From: an uncultured Filifactor sp.
GTDB taxonomy: Bacteria > Bacillota > Clostridia > Peptostreptococcales > Filifactoraceae
Assembly: GCA_947254385.1 (NCBI GenBank)
Contig: CAMYCP010000085.1
Coordinates: 1-5,930, forward strand
DNA length: 5,930 nt
Reading direction: 5' to 3'
The notes under the pieces are model-generated. The model was not told where the DNA came from, made no database searches, and saw only the letters and a program-made list of their open reading frames with translations. A program made the position numbers and the translations under genes. Positions 5,809 through 5,930 of the stretch are shown piece after piece (within the stretch, counting starts at the first letter, position 1; each line of letters opens with the position of its first letter).

Positions 5809-5930
5809 ATGACCAAAAAAAATTTTCGTGTGAGATATATAGATTTTTTTAAAGGTATGGCTATTTTAAACATGATAATATATCACGCATTGTACGATAT
5901 GAGATACGTATTTGATTTTGAATCGGCACG
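5809..5930 (+). CDS. DUF1624-type (heparan-alpha-glucosaminide N-acetyltransferase-like) membrane protein, N-terminal fragment
   Basis: The window ends after 40 complete codons, so only the N-terminus is visible. The residues RYIDFFKGMAIL at 9-20, followed by a hydrophobic helix and NMIIYHALYDM at 21-31, match the opening of the DUF1624 / HGSNAT-catalytic-domain family: an Arg/Tyr-Ile-Asp, an (R/K)G turn (Lys15-Gly16), a first membrane helix, then His26 and Asp30 after it. Family proteins are multi-pass membrane proteins, thought to include transmembrane acyltransferases; function in this organism is unknown. The related acyltransferase-3 family starts in a similar way and is the main alternative. 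The ATG is fixed by an in-frame TGA at 5803-5805 and a ribosome binding site ending at 5805. It is transcribed away from gpsA, probably from the promoter at 5632-5659. Confidence 0.75.
   Translation, partial: MTKKNFRVRYIDFFKGMAILNMIIYHALYDMRYVFDFESA

Overview
This is an AT-rich bacterial chromosomal window. It holds five complete genes on the minus strand and the first 40 codons of a sixth gene on the plus strand. A low-GC Firmicute (Clostridia-like) is the best guess. The reasons are the polA-coaE adjacency, a Pol I with a degenerate proofreading domain, strong GGAGG-type ribosome binding sites and A/T-ending codons. No marker fixes the genus, so this placement is inference.

The minus-strand genes read from right to left. 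gpsA (glycerol-3-phosphate dehydrogenase, 5488-4484) is followed by a 177-base gap. Then come a CatA-like acetyltransferase (GTG start, 4306-3653), polA (3634-1019), coaE (1005-409) and a one-domain rhodanese (358-62). The gaps after the acetyltransferase are 18, 13 and 50 bases with no terminator, so acetyltransferase, polA, coaE and rhodanese look like one transcription unit. gpsA has its own promoter and may read through into them. The gpsA-acetyltransferase gap carries a perfect 14-base palindrome, GTGACTTAAGTCAC, which overlaps a candidate promoter.

The 320-base gap 5489-5808 separates gpsA from a divergent gene. That gene begins like the DUF1624 / heparan-alpha-glucosaminide N-acetyltransferase-type membrane family and is cut by the window edge. 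The gap holds two back-to-back promoters, each with an extended -10 element (TGnTATAnT), whose -35 boxes lie 10 bases apart. The left edge (1-61) holds a small cluster of TGTAAA/TTTACA half-sites downstream of the rhodanese gene.

Functionally this is mostly housekeeping: phospholipid precursor supply (gpsA), DNA repair and Okazaki-fragment processing (polA), the last step of CoA synthesis (coaE) and sulfur or persulfide chemistry (rhodanese). The odd member is the CatA-like enzyme, an acetyl-CoA-dependent family placed just upstream of polA and coaE. I found no mobile element, CRISPR array, tRNA or rRNA. I see no clear evidence of a new multi-gene system; the acetyltransferase and its palindrome are the most interesting part.
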